A DNA stretch of 50,217 nt from contig JAGBXW010000002.1 of assembly GCA_017629095.1 (NCBI GenBank), positions 1 to 50,217 of the forward strand. Direction: 5' to 3'. This document shows positions 32,724-40,903 of the stretch, one piece after another; the stretch's first letter is position 1, and each line of letters opens with the position of its first letter. Both the position numbers and the translations under genes were made by a program. Below the pieces are notes generated by a model that was given only the letters and a program-made list of their open reading frames with translations, ran no database searches and was not told the origin of the DNA. The DNA comes from Treponema sp. Its GTDB lineage: Bacteria; Spirochaetota; Spirochaetia; Treponematales; Treponemataceae.

Positions 32724-33408
32724 GTTTTCTCATTCTCCGTTCAATGTAGGCCAAAAGCTTGGACAGGGGGAAGGTCAGCAGGAAGTACACTACTGCTGCC
32801 ACCAGCAAGGGTTCAAAGGGCTGGAAGGTGTTTCCTCGTACCGTGTTGGCCTTGTACATCAGGTCTGCAATTCCGATGATGGACACGATGGAAGATTCCT
32901 TAATAACAACAACGAATTCGTTTCCCAAGGAAGGCAACACGTTTCGCACTGCTTGAGGAATGATAATGTTGAAAAGAGTTCTATTGTAAGAAAGACCTAA
33001 ACTTCGGCCTGCTTCCATCTGTCCCTTGTCTATGGATTGGATTCCTCCACGGAAAATCTCGCAGACGTAGGCGGCAGAGTTCAGTCCCATGGTAATGACA
33101 CCGGACATAAAGTCGGAAAAGTTGATGCCCAAGATTTTTGAAATGAAGGGAACATCGGGAAATCGAATGCCAATAGCCTGCAATCCGTAGTAAATGATGA
33201 ACAGCTGCACCAATAACGGGGTTCCGCGGATAAATTCTACATAGGCAGTACCAGCAAAACGCACCAACTTGTTCTTGCTGATTCGGCACATGGCAATACC
33301 TAGGCCAATGGCTGTTCCCAGCAACACGGCAATAAGGGCTAACAAAATGGTGTTTTTGGCACCAATGAGATAAAAACTCCAGTAACGGCTTAAAAAGGAA
33401 AAATTCAA
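32716..33408 (-). CDS. Polar amino-acid ABC transporter permease (GlnP/HisM-like)
   Basis: This is a 230-residue integral membrane protein with about five membrane segments and the inner-membrane permease signature [25 protein letters not shown] near 150, which docks on the ATPase. [19 protein letters not shown] near 58 is typical of the His/Glu/Gln/Arg/opine family. The start is TTG 33408, with GGAG 6 nt upstream; no ATG is available nearby. A good promoter lies upstream. It forms a two-gene operon with the ATPase; the substrate is unknown. Confidence 0.93.
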   Translation of the reverse strand: MNFSFLSRYWSFYLIGAKNTILLALIAVLLGTAIGLGIAMCRISKNKLVRFAGTAYVEFIRGTPLLVQLFIIYYGLQAIGIRFPDVPFISKILGINFSDFMSGVITMGLNSAAYVCEIFRGGIQSIDKGQMEAGRSLGLSYNRTLFNIIIPQAVRNVLPSLGNEFVVVIKESSIVSIIGIADLMYKANTVRGNTFQPFEPLLVAAVVYFLLTFPLSKLLAYIERRMRKHD

Positions 33409-33438
33409 CCTTGTCTCCAGTAAGAAGATAGATAATTC

Positions 33439-33467
33439 AGTATAGCTTAATTTTTGATTTTTTACAA
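33439..33467 (-). promoter_or_regulatory. Promoter of the amino-acid ABC transporter operon
   Basis: On the minus strand TTGTAA (33467-33462), exactly 17 nt, TATACT (33444-33439). The leader to the TTG start would be about 25 nt. Confidence 0.65.
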
Positions 33468-33544
33468 TGTCGAGTTACCTTGATTGATGTGGTAATCTTC
33501 CTACTCCAGAATGGACAAGGGAAAGGAAATAGAGTAGTATTTGA

Positions 33545-33769
33545 GGAAGCACAAATCCCATTCAACTAAAAGCAGATGATACTTTTTCTGTGGTAGTTAC
33601 CTATGAATCTACTCTACCAGCTCAGACTCCCACTGCAGTGTATGAGTCTACTGCCAATTCTTTGGCTGGTCAGAGTTTTTATCGTTTGGGAACAAGTGGT
33701 GATTGGAGGGATATGTACTACGAAGGTAAGGGAAACTTACGTCTTAAGGCCTTTACCAAAAACAGGTGA
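33545..33769 (+). pseudogene. Remnant of a C1-family cysteine peptidase (lectin-like C-terminus)
   Basis: In the 406-nt gap before the lipase-like gene, the plus strand holds 74 open codons ended by TGA at 33767-33769. They read GSTNPIQLKADDTFSVVV at the start and later SLAGQSFYRLGTSGDW and GNLRLKAFTKNR. FSVVV, AGQSF...DW and the final KAFTK are the pattern I know from the C-terminal lectin-like domain of exported papain-type (C1) peptidases. A stop at 33542-33544 closes the frame upstream and the peptidase domain is missing, so this is a decayed gene end. Confidence 0.65.
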
Positions 33770-33814
33770 TAAGATAAAAGCCTAAAACAACAGTGGGTAC
33801 AAGGAAGTTTAGCA

Positions 33815-34726
33815 ATGGAACGAAAGGACTTTACGATAGAATCTCGGTTTGATGGCTTGGAAATAAATGTTGTGGTAATGGAACCAGATGCCGCAATTCG
33901 TGGAGTGGTACAATTTGCCCACGGAATGGCTGAGCATAAGGAGCGGTACTTTGATTTTATGAAGTATCTTGCTGCAGCAGGCTTTGTGACTGTTATTCAT
34001 GATCATCGGGGCCATGGAGAAAGCCTTCGTTCCCAAGAGGATTTGGGATTTTTTTACGATGGAGCTGGAATAGCCGTTGTGGAAGATGTACATCAGATTC
34101 TGCTGGCGGTAAAAGAACTCTATCCACAAAAGCCCTATGTTCTTTTTGGTCATAGTATGGGCTCATTGGTAGCTCGTTGTTATGCAAAGAAATATGATAG
34201 CTACTTGAATAAGCTGATTCTCTGTGGCTCTCCTGCCAAAAATCCCCTTGTGCCAGTTGCTTTAGGGCTCACCAGCGTGATGGAACAAATCAAGGGGGCT
34301 CGTCACCGAAGCTCACTGTTGAATAAGCTGGCTCTAGGGCCTTACGAAAAGGTGGGAGAATCAGATGTATCCAACAGTTGGTTGTGCTGTAATCGAGAGG
34401 TGGTAGATGAATACAATCAAAATCCCCTCTGTGGTTTTAATTTTACTATCAACGGATACAAAAATCTTTTTAGTCTATTGAAGGAAACATATTCTTCCAA
34501 GGGCTGGCTCTGTGAAAATCCTGATTTACCCATTTATTTCATTGCAGGGGCCGAAGATCCTGTAATCGGTGGCCAGCAAGGTTGGCAGGATGCCCAAGAT
34601 TTTATGACTAGTTTGGGCTACACCAAGGTGGAAGGACTTCTGTACGAAGGCCTGCGCCATGAAATCTTAAATGAGGAAGACAGAAGCCCCATCTTCTCAG
34701 ACATCTTGAAGTGGATAATGAGCTAG
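33815..34726 (+). CDS. Alpha/beta hydrolase, monoacylglycerol lipase/lysophospholipase type
   Basis: This is a 303-residue cytoplasmic hydrolase. The nucleophile Ser lies in GHSMGS near 112-117; HGMAEHKERYFDF and DHRGHGES are the typical N-terminal blocks of the Hydrolase_4 group; the acidic residue is probably Asp in AGAEDPVIGG and the His in GLRHEILNE near the C-terminus. It would hydrolyse monoacylglycerols or lysophospholipids. AAGGAAG lies upstream of the ATG. There is no signal peptide. It is flanked by the peptidase remnant and the repeat-rich block. Confidence 0.9.
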   Translation: MERKDFTIESRFDGLEINVVVMEPDAAIRGVVQFAHGMAEHKERYFDFMKYLAAAGFVTVIHDHRGHGESLRSQEDLGFFYDGAGIAVVEDVHQILLAVKELYPQKPYVLFGHSMGSLVARCYAKKYDSYLNKLILCGSPAKNPLVPVALGLTSVMEQIKGARHRSSLLNKLALGPYEKVGESDVSNSWLCCNREVVDEYNQNPLCGFNFTINGYKNLFSLLKETYSSKGWLCENPDLPIYFIAGAEDPVIGGQQGWQDAQDFMTSLGYTKVEGLLYEGLRHEILNEEDRSPIFSDILKWIMS

Positions 34727-34730
34727 TTCC

Positions 34731-34756
34731 ATCTACCCAACAGTATAGCCCGATGA
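34731..34756. repeat. 26-bp direct repeat, first copy
   Basis: An exact 26-bp sequence starting ATCTACCCAACAG and ending CCCGATGA occurs here and again at 34893-34918, 162 bp apart. It bounds the first two hairpins of the block before polA. Confidence 0.85.
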
Positions 34757-34762
34757 TGTTTC

Positions 34763-35010
34763 TTTAGGGGAAGGACAACCCTCTACTCGGAAGCGGGGTT
34801 TTCCTTCCCCTAAAACCCCATCCTTTCCCAGCACCGCTTAGGGGCTCCTGCCCCTAAGAACCCCAGAAGAAAATGTCCTAGCACCAAAGCCTATCTACCC
34901 AACAGTATAGCCCGATGAACGAAAGAGTTGGGGCAACAGGGAGGTCCCCTGAGCAGCCGAACTGTGAGCGTAGCGAAGTGCGAGGCTGATTAGGGTTTCC
35001 CTGTTGCCCC
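34763..35010. repeat. Block of three strong hairpins before polA
   Basis: Hairpin A: TTTAGGGGAAGGA (34763-34775) with TCCTTCCCCTAAA (34802-34814), extended by AACCC/GGGTT. Hairpin B: CTTAGGGGC (34837-34845) with GCCCCTAAG (34850-34858), loop TCCT. Hairpin C: GGGGCAACAGGGA (34930-34942) with TCCCTGTTGCCCC (34998-35010), enclosing an inner CAGCC/GGCTG stem. There is no coding sequence. The block is more GC-rich than its surroundings. This may be a REP- or MITE-like element, with hairpin A also acting as a terminator. Confidence 0.75.
34893..34918. repeat. 26-bp direct repeat, second copy
   Basis: Identical to 34731-34756. It lies between hairpins B and C. Confidence 0.85.
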
Positions 35011-35030
35011 TTTCACTTTCAATTTACCCA

Positions 35031-35039
35031 TGCTATACT
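35031..35039 (+). promoter_or_regulatory. Extended -10 placed for a leaderless polA mRNA
   Basis: TGCTATACT (35031-35039) combines the TGn extension with a TATACT -10, followed by 6 nt and the ATG at 35046. There is no ribosome site. The -35 is weak, as is usual with an extended -10. Confidence 0.6.
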
Positions 35040-35045
35040 GTTCCC

Positions 35046-37844
35046 ATGAATAGTTCTGAATACCCACAGTCTTTTGATAAGGCTTTGTATATTATCGATT
35101 CCTACGGGCTTATTTATCGCTCTTATTATGCATTTATCAGTCGTCCCCTTACCAATAAGGATGGGGAAAATGTTTCCGCCATCTTTGGATTTTTCCGCAA
35201 TCTCAAGGCGGTGCTAGACAAGTACAAACCCCATGGTTTGGTGGCAGCCTTTGATCCCAAGGGGCCTACCTTTCGTCATCAGATGTATGACCAGTACAAG
35301 GCTACCCGCCAGAAAACTCCAGAGGATCTCCATGCCCAGGTGCCAGTGATAGAAGAAATTCTTGTGGCCTTGGGAATTCCAGTGCTCCGTCAGGATGGCT
35401 TTGAGGCCGATGACGTGATTGCAACCTTGGCAAAGCAGTGCTGTCAGCAGGGGCGCCCTTGTAGAATCCTTTCTGCAGATAAGGACTTAATGCAGCTAGT
35501 GGATTGCACTACAGAAATCCTCAAGCCAGATAAGGCTGGTGGCTGGGAAGTGGTGGGCACCGCTGGGGTAGAAGCAGAGTGGGGTGTTTCACCAGAAAAA
35601 ATGCTGGATTTGCTTTCATTGATTGGAGATACTGCTGATAATGTGCCAGGAGTGCCTGGGGTGGGCATTAAAACTGCCCTGAAATTCTTAGGCCAGTATG
35701 GAAGCCTTGATGGTATTTACCAGCATGCAGATGAAATCAAGGGAGCCATTGGCAATAAAATTCGAGAAGGCAAGGATTCAGCCTATTTTTCCAAGGAGCT
35801 GATTGCCCTCCGCTATGATGTGCCACTAGAAGCTTCTATCGATTCTTTTTCTACTGAAAACTTAAATTATCAAGCTGCTGCAGATTTGTTACTGAGTCAT
35901 GGTGTGCTTGCTGTAGCAAAGCAATATGCCACTGTTTCAGTTGAAGCTTCTGAGGAAAAGAGTAATGCTTCTGCAGAGGAGCCTACACCAGCTACTGAGT
36001 CAGAAGACTTTAGTCAGGATTTTTCAAGTTTCCGCAAAAACGTTGGTACCTACAGTGGGGTAACCGATGGGGCCCAGTTAAAGGAATTTGTTGACCAAGT
36101 ATTGGCCAGTCCAGAAAAAATCGTAGCCTTTGACTGTGAAACTGATGGCCTTAATAGTCGAGAAGCTGCCTTGGTGGGCTTTTCCCTTTCCTGTCGCTCT
36201 GGAGAGGGCTTCTACATTCCCTTGGTGTGTGGCGATGGACTTCTTGCTGGCAATTTAATCAGCAAAGAGGAAGCCCTTCCCCAGCTGCAACGGCTTTTTG
36301 GCAACAAGGAATGTACCGTCATCATGCACAACGGCAAGTTTGACTATCAGGTGTTGTGCTGCAACGGACTTCCTGTGCCTCAGTGCTTGATTTGGGATAC
36401 CATGGTGGCAGCCTGGCTGTTGGAGCCTGAGCGATCCTCCTATTCCTTGGAATCTCTGGCAGCAGGAAAGCTCGGCTTGGAAACTATTTCCTTTGACTCC
36501 ATCGTTCCCAAGGGAGCCACTTTTGCAGATTTAACTCTGGAACAGGCAGTGCCCTATGCTGCAGAAGATGCAGACCTTACCTGGCAACTGTATCAGCTTT
36601 TCAAGCCTCGTTTGGAGCAGGCAAATCTACTCAAACTCTTTTTAGAGTTAGAAATGCCAGTACTTCCTGTGTTGGCTCAGATGGAACTGAGAGGTATTCA
36701 TCTTGAATCCCAGGAATTAGAGGTCTATGGCAAAGAATTATCCCAAGAAATTGCTGACATTCAAGCTGAAATCTACCACATTGTGGGACACGAATTTAAT
36801 ATAGCTTCTACAAAACAGCTTCAGCAGGTGCTTTTTGAGGAGCGTGGCTTGCCTACTGGTAAAAAAACAAAGAGTGGCTATTCCACCGACACCAGCGTTT
36901 TGGAAACCTTAGCGGCCCTAGATGTGGTGCCACGAAAAATCCTTGAGTTTCGAGCAAAGTCAAAACTCCTTTCCACCTATGTGGAAACTTTACCAAAAAT
37001 GGCTGATAGTCAGGGCCGCATTCACACCAGCTTTATGCAAACAGGAACTGCCACTGGCCGTCTTTCTAGCCGTGATCCCAATCTCCAAAACATTCCCGTT
37101 CGAGATGAGGAGGGCCGTCGTATTCGTTCTGCTTTTACCTCTAGCTCTGATAAGGTGCTGATTTCTGCCGACTATTCTCAGATTGAGCTGGTACTTTTGG
37201 CCCACCTTTCCCAGGATGAAGGCTTATGCTCTGCTTTTATGAGTGGCATTGATGTGCACAAGGCTACTGCCGCCTTGATTTTTGGGGTGCCAGCAGATGA
37301 GGTTATGGGAGAAATGCGCCGTACTGCAAAAACTATTAACTTTGGTGTTATGTACGGCATGAGTGCCTTCCGACTTTCCAACGAGCTAGGGATTCCCCGT
37401 GGTCAGGCTCAAAGCTTTATCGAAAAATACTTTGCTACCTACGCTGGAATCAGTCAATTCAAGGAAGCGATGATTTCTCAAGGTGAAGAAAAAGGCTACG
37501 TAGAAACCATTATGGGCCGTCGTCGCTACATTCCTTCAATAAACAGTCGCAACAAGCTGGAAAAATCGGGGGCGGAGCGAATTGCAGTAAACACTCCCAT
37601 TCAAGGTTCTGCTGCAGATATTGTAAAAAAAGCCATGTTGGATGTTACTACCTTACTTAAAAAAGAAGGTTGCTCCGCCCAGCTTTTGCTTCAGGTACAC
37701 GACGAATTGATTTTTGAATGTCCCAAGGAAGAAGCAGATACCGCCGCTACATTGATTCGGCAGGCCATGGAATCGGTGGTGGAGCTTCGAGTTCCCCTAA
37801 AGGTATCCGTAGAAATTGGTCCACGTTGGGGCGACTTCCACTAA
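35046..37844 (+). CDS. polA: DNA polymerase I
   Basis: This is a 932-residue repair and Okazaki-fragment polymerase with all three domains: 5' nuclease (about 1-300; IDSYGLIYRSYYAF, ADDVIATLA, DTADNVPGVPGVG), 3'-5' exonuclease (about 345-525) with the metal residues apparently intact (FDCETDG; HNGKFDY; YAAEDADLTW), and polymerase (about 530-932) with SADYSQIELVLLAHLS, RRTAKTINFGVMYG and VHDELIFE. The proofreading residues are retained, unlike in Taq-type enzymes. I moved the start to ATG 35046; the open frame from 35004 crosses the -10 box. Followed after 14 nt by coaE. Confidence 0.96.
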   Translation: MNSSEYPQSFDKALYIIDSYGLIYRSYYAFISRPLTNKDGENVSAIFGFFRNLKAVLDKYKPHGLVAAFDPKGPTFRHQMYDQYKATRQKTPEDLHAQVPVIEEILVALGIPVLRQDGFEADDVIATLAKQCCQQGRPCRILSADKDLMQLVDCTTEILKPDKAGGWEVVGTAGVEAEWGVSPEKMLDLLSLIGDTADNVPGVPGVGIKTALKFLGQYGSLDGIYQHADEIKGAIGNKIREGKDSAYFSKELIALRYDVPLEASIDSFSTENLNYQAAADLLLSHGVLAVAKQYATVSVEASEEKSNASAEEPTPATESEDFSQDFSSFRKNVGTYSGVTDGAQLKEFVDQVLASPEKIVAFDCETDGLNSREAALVGFSLSCRSGEGFYIPLVCGDGLLAGNLISKEEALPQLQRLFGNKECTVIMHNGKFDYQVLCCNGLPVPQCLIWDTMVAAWLLEPERSSYSLESLAAGKLGLETISFDSIVPKGATFADLTLEQAVPYAAEDADLTWQLYQLFKPRLEQANLLKLFLELEMPVLPVLAQMELRGIHLESQELEVYGKELSQEIADIQAEIYHIVGHEFNIASTKQLQQVLFEERGLPTGKKTKSGYSTDTSVLETLAALDVVPRKILEFRAKSKLLSTYVETLPKMADSQGRIHTSFMQTGTATGRLSSRDPNLQNIPVRDEEGRRIRSAFTSSSDKVLISADYSQIELVLLAHLSQDEGLCSAFMSGIDVHKATAALIFGVPADEVMGEMRRTAKTINFGVMYGMSAFRLSNELGIPRGQAQSFIEKYFATYAGISQFKEAMISQGEEKGYVETIMGRRRYIPSINSRNKLEKSGAERIAVNTPIQGSAADIVKKAMLDVTTLLKKEGCSAQLLLQVHDELIFECPKEEADTAATLIRQAMESVVELRVPLKVSVEIGPRWGDFH

Positions 37845-37858
37845 AATAAGGAGAAAAC

Positions 37859-38539
37859 ATGAGTAAGGTTCACAATCAGGAAAAACTGGGCTGGGCAGGG
37901 CGGACTTTACCTGTCATCTGTGTTACAGGCCCCATGGCAGCAGGAAAAAATCTTGCTTCAGACATTCTTGCTGCTAAGGGCTGGGCTTGCGTTGATGCAG
38001 ATAAGGTGGCCCACAAGGCTCTAGACTTGCTAAAGGATGAGATTGTGGCCTTACACAGTGAAAAGGCGCTGAAGTTGGGAATCCAGCTGGTGAATCAAGA
38101 TGGGAGTTTAAATCGGCGGGGTATTGGGGCCTTAGTTTTTGATGATGAGCTTGCCTTGCAGCATCACGAAGCCTTGGTGCACCCCATGGTGGAGCGGTTG
38201 CTGGAGGATTTTGTGGCGGAGCATCCAGATGAACCTGTAGTGATTAATGCCACGGTTTTGTATAAAACTCACATCCTGAACAAATGTGATGCCATCCTTT
38301 TTATCGATGCACCCTTGTTCCTGCGATTTTTTAGAGCTCGTAAGCGAGATCAAATGCCTGCAAAACAAATTCTTTCAAGATTTCGTTCTCAATTTGGTAT
38401 CTTTGCTAAATATAAAAATGCAAATGCCGATATTTACAGGGTATGGAACTTGAGAACTCCATACATTCTGGAACGTAAACTAGAAAGGATTGTGACAAGA
38501 TGGAACAAAAGAAAATATTGTGGATTATTGCAAGTGTAG
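37859..38539 (+). CDS. coaE: Dephospho-CoA kinase
   Basis: This 226-residue enzyme phosphorylates dephospho-CoA, the last step of CoA synthesis. The P-loop at residues 24-31 reads GPMAAGKN, where most CoaE have GGIGSGKS, so Asn replaces the usual Ser/Thr; VDADKVAHKAL and NATVLYK (for the usual DxPLLfE region) are recognisable but divergent. AAGGAG lies 5 nt before the ATG, 14 nt after polA. The 3' end overlaps the SPOR gene by 40 nt, so all three are probably co-transcribed. I am fairly sure of the family; activity depends on the altered P-loop. Confidence 0.85.
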   Translation: MSKVHNQEKLGWAGRTLPVICVTGPMAAGKNLASDILAAKGWACVDADKVAHKALDLLKDEIVALHSEKALKLGIQLVNQDGSLNRRGIGALVFDDELALQHHEALVHPMVERLLEDFVAEHPDEPVVINATVLYKTHILNKCDAILFIDAPLFLRFFRARKRDQMPAKQILSRFRSQFGIFAKYKNANADIYRVWNLRTPYILERKLERIVTRWNKRKYCGLLQV

Positions 38540-39264
38540 GCGTTTTCCTCTTGGTTGTTATGGGGGCTGCCCTCATTATCAATCGGCCTACCCAAGGAGT
38601 AGAGCCTTCTTTGGCTTCTCTCCAGTCTAACAACGATACTTGGGTTATGCCTCCTATAAGTGAACCTCCTGTGCACGCAACCGATGCCTTCCAGACTGAA
38701 GGTGAGTTTGTAGACGGGGTGGTAACAGATACTACAGTTCAGGATTCCACTGTAGGTTCCATGACTACGTATTCTGATAATACTAATGTATCTGACAAGA
38801 CAGAATCAACAACTATTGACTTGAATAGCCTTAAAGAAGGCGTGCCAAAGTCCTCTGTTACTGCAACTAATCAGGCTGGTGCTGCAGCTGTGGCTTCTCG
38901 GACAACTATTTCTGCTAAGGCTCCTGCTAGTGAGGCCACAAAGCCTATCTCTGGAACATCAAAGTCTGCAGCTACCAAGTCTTCTACAAGCAGTTCCAAC
39001 AAGAGTCAAGATCAGTATTGGGTTCAGGTGGCATCTGTTACGAATAAAAACAATGCTGAAAATGCTCGTGCTGCCTTAGCTGCAAATAAGATTGAAAGCG
39101 AGATTTTTACCCACAAAGCTGATGATGGCAGATTGTATTATCGCTTGCGAGTTGGTCCGTACACCACTAAAACTGAAGCTGAGTATTGGAAGGGACGGAT
39201 CGCCCTTATTGATGAGTTTTCTAGCATAGATAGTTTCATTACAAATACAGCTGCAAAAAAATAA
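38500..39264 (+). CDS. Membrane-anchored SPOR-domain protein
   Basis: This is a 254-residue protein with one N-terminal membrane segment (residues 6-28, ILWIIASVGVFLLVVMGAALII), a Ser/Thr/Ala-rich low-complexity linker (about 30-165) and a C-terminal SPOR domain (about 168-250; YWVQVASVTNKNNAENARAA and LYYRLRVGPY). SPOR domains bind glycan strands lacking stem peptides at division sites, so this is likely a septal envelope protein with its bulk in the periplasm. GAAAGGA lies 10 nt upstream of the ATG, inside coaE. Confidence 0.9.
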   Translation: MEQKKILWIIASVGVFLLVVMGAALIINRPTQGVEPSLASLQSNNDTWVMPPISEPPVHATDAFQTEGEFVDGVVTDTTVQDSTVGSMTTYSDNTNVSDKTESTTIDLNSLKEGVPKSSVTATNQAGAAAVASRTTISAKAPASEATKPISGTSKSAATKSSTSSSNKSQDQYWVQVASVTNKNNAENARAALAANKIESEIFTHKADDGRLYYRLRVGPYTTKTEAEYWKGRIALIDEFSSIDSFITNTAAKK

Positions 39265-39318
39265 TTTTATTCTTGCAATTCTAGTACAGATTGGTTTGTA
39301 CTCATAATTTTCTCCTCT

Positions 39319-39355
39319 TGGGGCTACTTTTCACAGAGTAACCCCATTTTTTTTT
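39319..39355 (+). terminator. Terminator of the polA-coaE-SPOR operon
   Basis: TGGGGCTACT (39319-39328) pairs with AGTAACCCCA (39337-39346), with one C-A mismatch and an 8-nt loop, followed by nine T. Confidence 0.88.
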
Positions 39356-39411
39356 AATTTTTTTTTCAAAAAACGTCAAAAAATCGAAGTTCTTGCTAAT
39401 AATAAATATGT

Positions 39412-40899
39412 ATGAAAAAGAAAAAACTCTCTCCTGTGTTGATTTTGATTTGGAGCTTTTGTTTTGTTTTCACGAACTATAAGCTTTTTGCACAGACTTC
39501 CTCTGCTGAAAACTCAAAAGTAGAACAAGAAGTTGCCAGTACTGGCGGTGGTGGCATGGAATTTAGTCTACCCTACGGTTATGCTACCTTTATTCCTGGG
39601 GTGACGGTAAAGCTTTCGCTACCCCTGGAATTGCATCCTTGGGAAAATCCTTCGGTTCAAGATATGGCGGCGGCCGTGAAGTTGTATTGGAGTAATAGGT
39701 TGCAAGTGTACGGTGGAAACGTGAGTTTTGGTGGTCCTACCTCCTTGTTTACCACTGCTGCTCCCACCATGACGGTGAATCCCCTAGCAGCCTTTTCTTT
39801 TCCTGCAGCTACAGTTACTGTGGGCTTGCCAGGATTTAGCGGAAGTACTGCGTCCTACGGTGGGGCAGTGGTGGCTAGTCTTGGAAAGGGGTTTGCCAAG
39901 GACAGGGTGAGCCTTTGGGCTACTGGTTCCCAGCAGAATCGTTTTTTCAGTGGGCTTGCTCTTCCCGTGAATATGGGTGAAGTTCAGCTACAAGTTTCTG
40001 CCGCCCTAGGAATTTGGTTTTTGGAAGAACAGCTTCTTGGGCTGGAAGATAGCTGGTATGGAAATTCCTTACCCTACCATGAAATGTGGCTGAAAGGCAT
40101 TGCTTTAGAGGGGCGGCTTACGTGGAATTGGATACGACTCTACGGTGGAGCAGTGGTGGCAGAACAACCCTGGGGAGGATTTGGCTACTGGGGAAGAGTT
40201 CGGTTTGCAATGGATTTTCCCTTTGGATCTTTTCCCCTGCAGGTACTCGGTGGGCTCTACGGTGGCCGCCCCGACTCCATTACCGCAAGTGGTTCTCAGG
40301 TACGGGAAAGTTTTCAGTCATATATCAATCCTCAATTTACGTGGGATTTACGGGAAAAAGTTGACGGACTTAAACTGAAAGTGGGATTGGGCTTTGGAGC
40401 AAATCTAAAAAATACCCAGGAGCTACGTCCTCAGCTCTTTTCCGACGGTAAACTTCGTGGTGGAGTGGAGGTAATGTTTCCTCAATGGCGGCTACAGCTG
40501 GTGGGGGAGTGGCTCGGAATTCGATTGAGCAATCAATCATTGAAGGCGACCTTGCGAAGTGAAGAAAAATATGGAGCTACGGCAAAAATCACCATGAATG
40601 ACTTGCTTCCTCATTTGTCTTTGGGATTTCAAGGAGCTGGTCAGTATGAAAAGGGAGCCAGTGTCAGGCAGGATAAGATTGTAGCCTCTGGTAGTGTAAA
40701 TATAACTCCCAAAATGACTAGAAAAAGCTTGTTGTTTTCCCTTGTTCCCGAGCTGACCGCCTCTACAGAAATGAGTTTTTCTCGGATGGCAGGTTTTCAT
40801 TCAGCTATCACAGAGGCTAAGGCCAGCTGGAACATGGATATTCCTTTGGTAAAGGTGGGAATCTGGGTGGCGTTGGAATTCAAGCATACCACCCAGTAG
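39412..40899 (+). CDS. Exported beta-barrel-like outer-membrane protein
   Basis: This is a 495-residue protein with a signal peptide (MKKKKLSPVLILIWSFCFVF ... LFAQ; cleavage near residue 27). The mature part is rich in Gly, aromatic residues and amphipathic strands throughout (for example LKLKVGLGFGAN, VGIWVALEFKHT), as expected for an outer-membrane barrel of 14-18 strands. There are no recognisable family motifs. No Shine-Dalgarno is seen before the ATG; an AT-rich TAATAAT lies just upstream. The end lies 4 nt from the convergent CobW gene. Role unknown; possibly a porin-like or transport protein. Confidence 0.75.
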   Translation: MKKKKLSPVLILIWSFCFVFTNYKLFAQTSSAENSKVEQEVASTGGGGMEFSLPYGYATFIPGVTVKLSLPLELHPWENPSVQDMAAAVKLYWSNRLQVYGGNVSFGGPTSLFTTAAPTMTVNPLAAFSFPAATVTVGLPGFSGSTASYGGAVVASLGKGFAKDRVSLWATGSQQNRFFSGLALPVNMGEVQLQVSAALGIWFLEEQLLGLEDSWYGNSLPYHEMWLKGIALEGRLTWNWIRLYGGAVVAEQPWGGFGYWGRVRFAMDFPFGSFPLQVLGGLYGGRPDSITASGSQVRESFQSYINPQFTWDLREKVDGLKLKVGLGFGANLKNTQELRPQLFSDGKLRGGVEVMFPQWRLQLVGEWLGIRLSNQSLKATLRSEEKYGATAKITMNDLLPHLSLGFQGAGQYEKGASVRQDKIVASGSVNITPKMTRKSLLFSLVPELTASTEMSFSRMAGFHSAITEAKASWNMDIPLVKVGIWVALEFKHTTQ

Positions 40900-40903
40900 A
40901 TTT

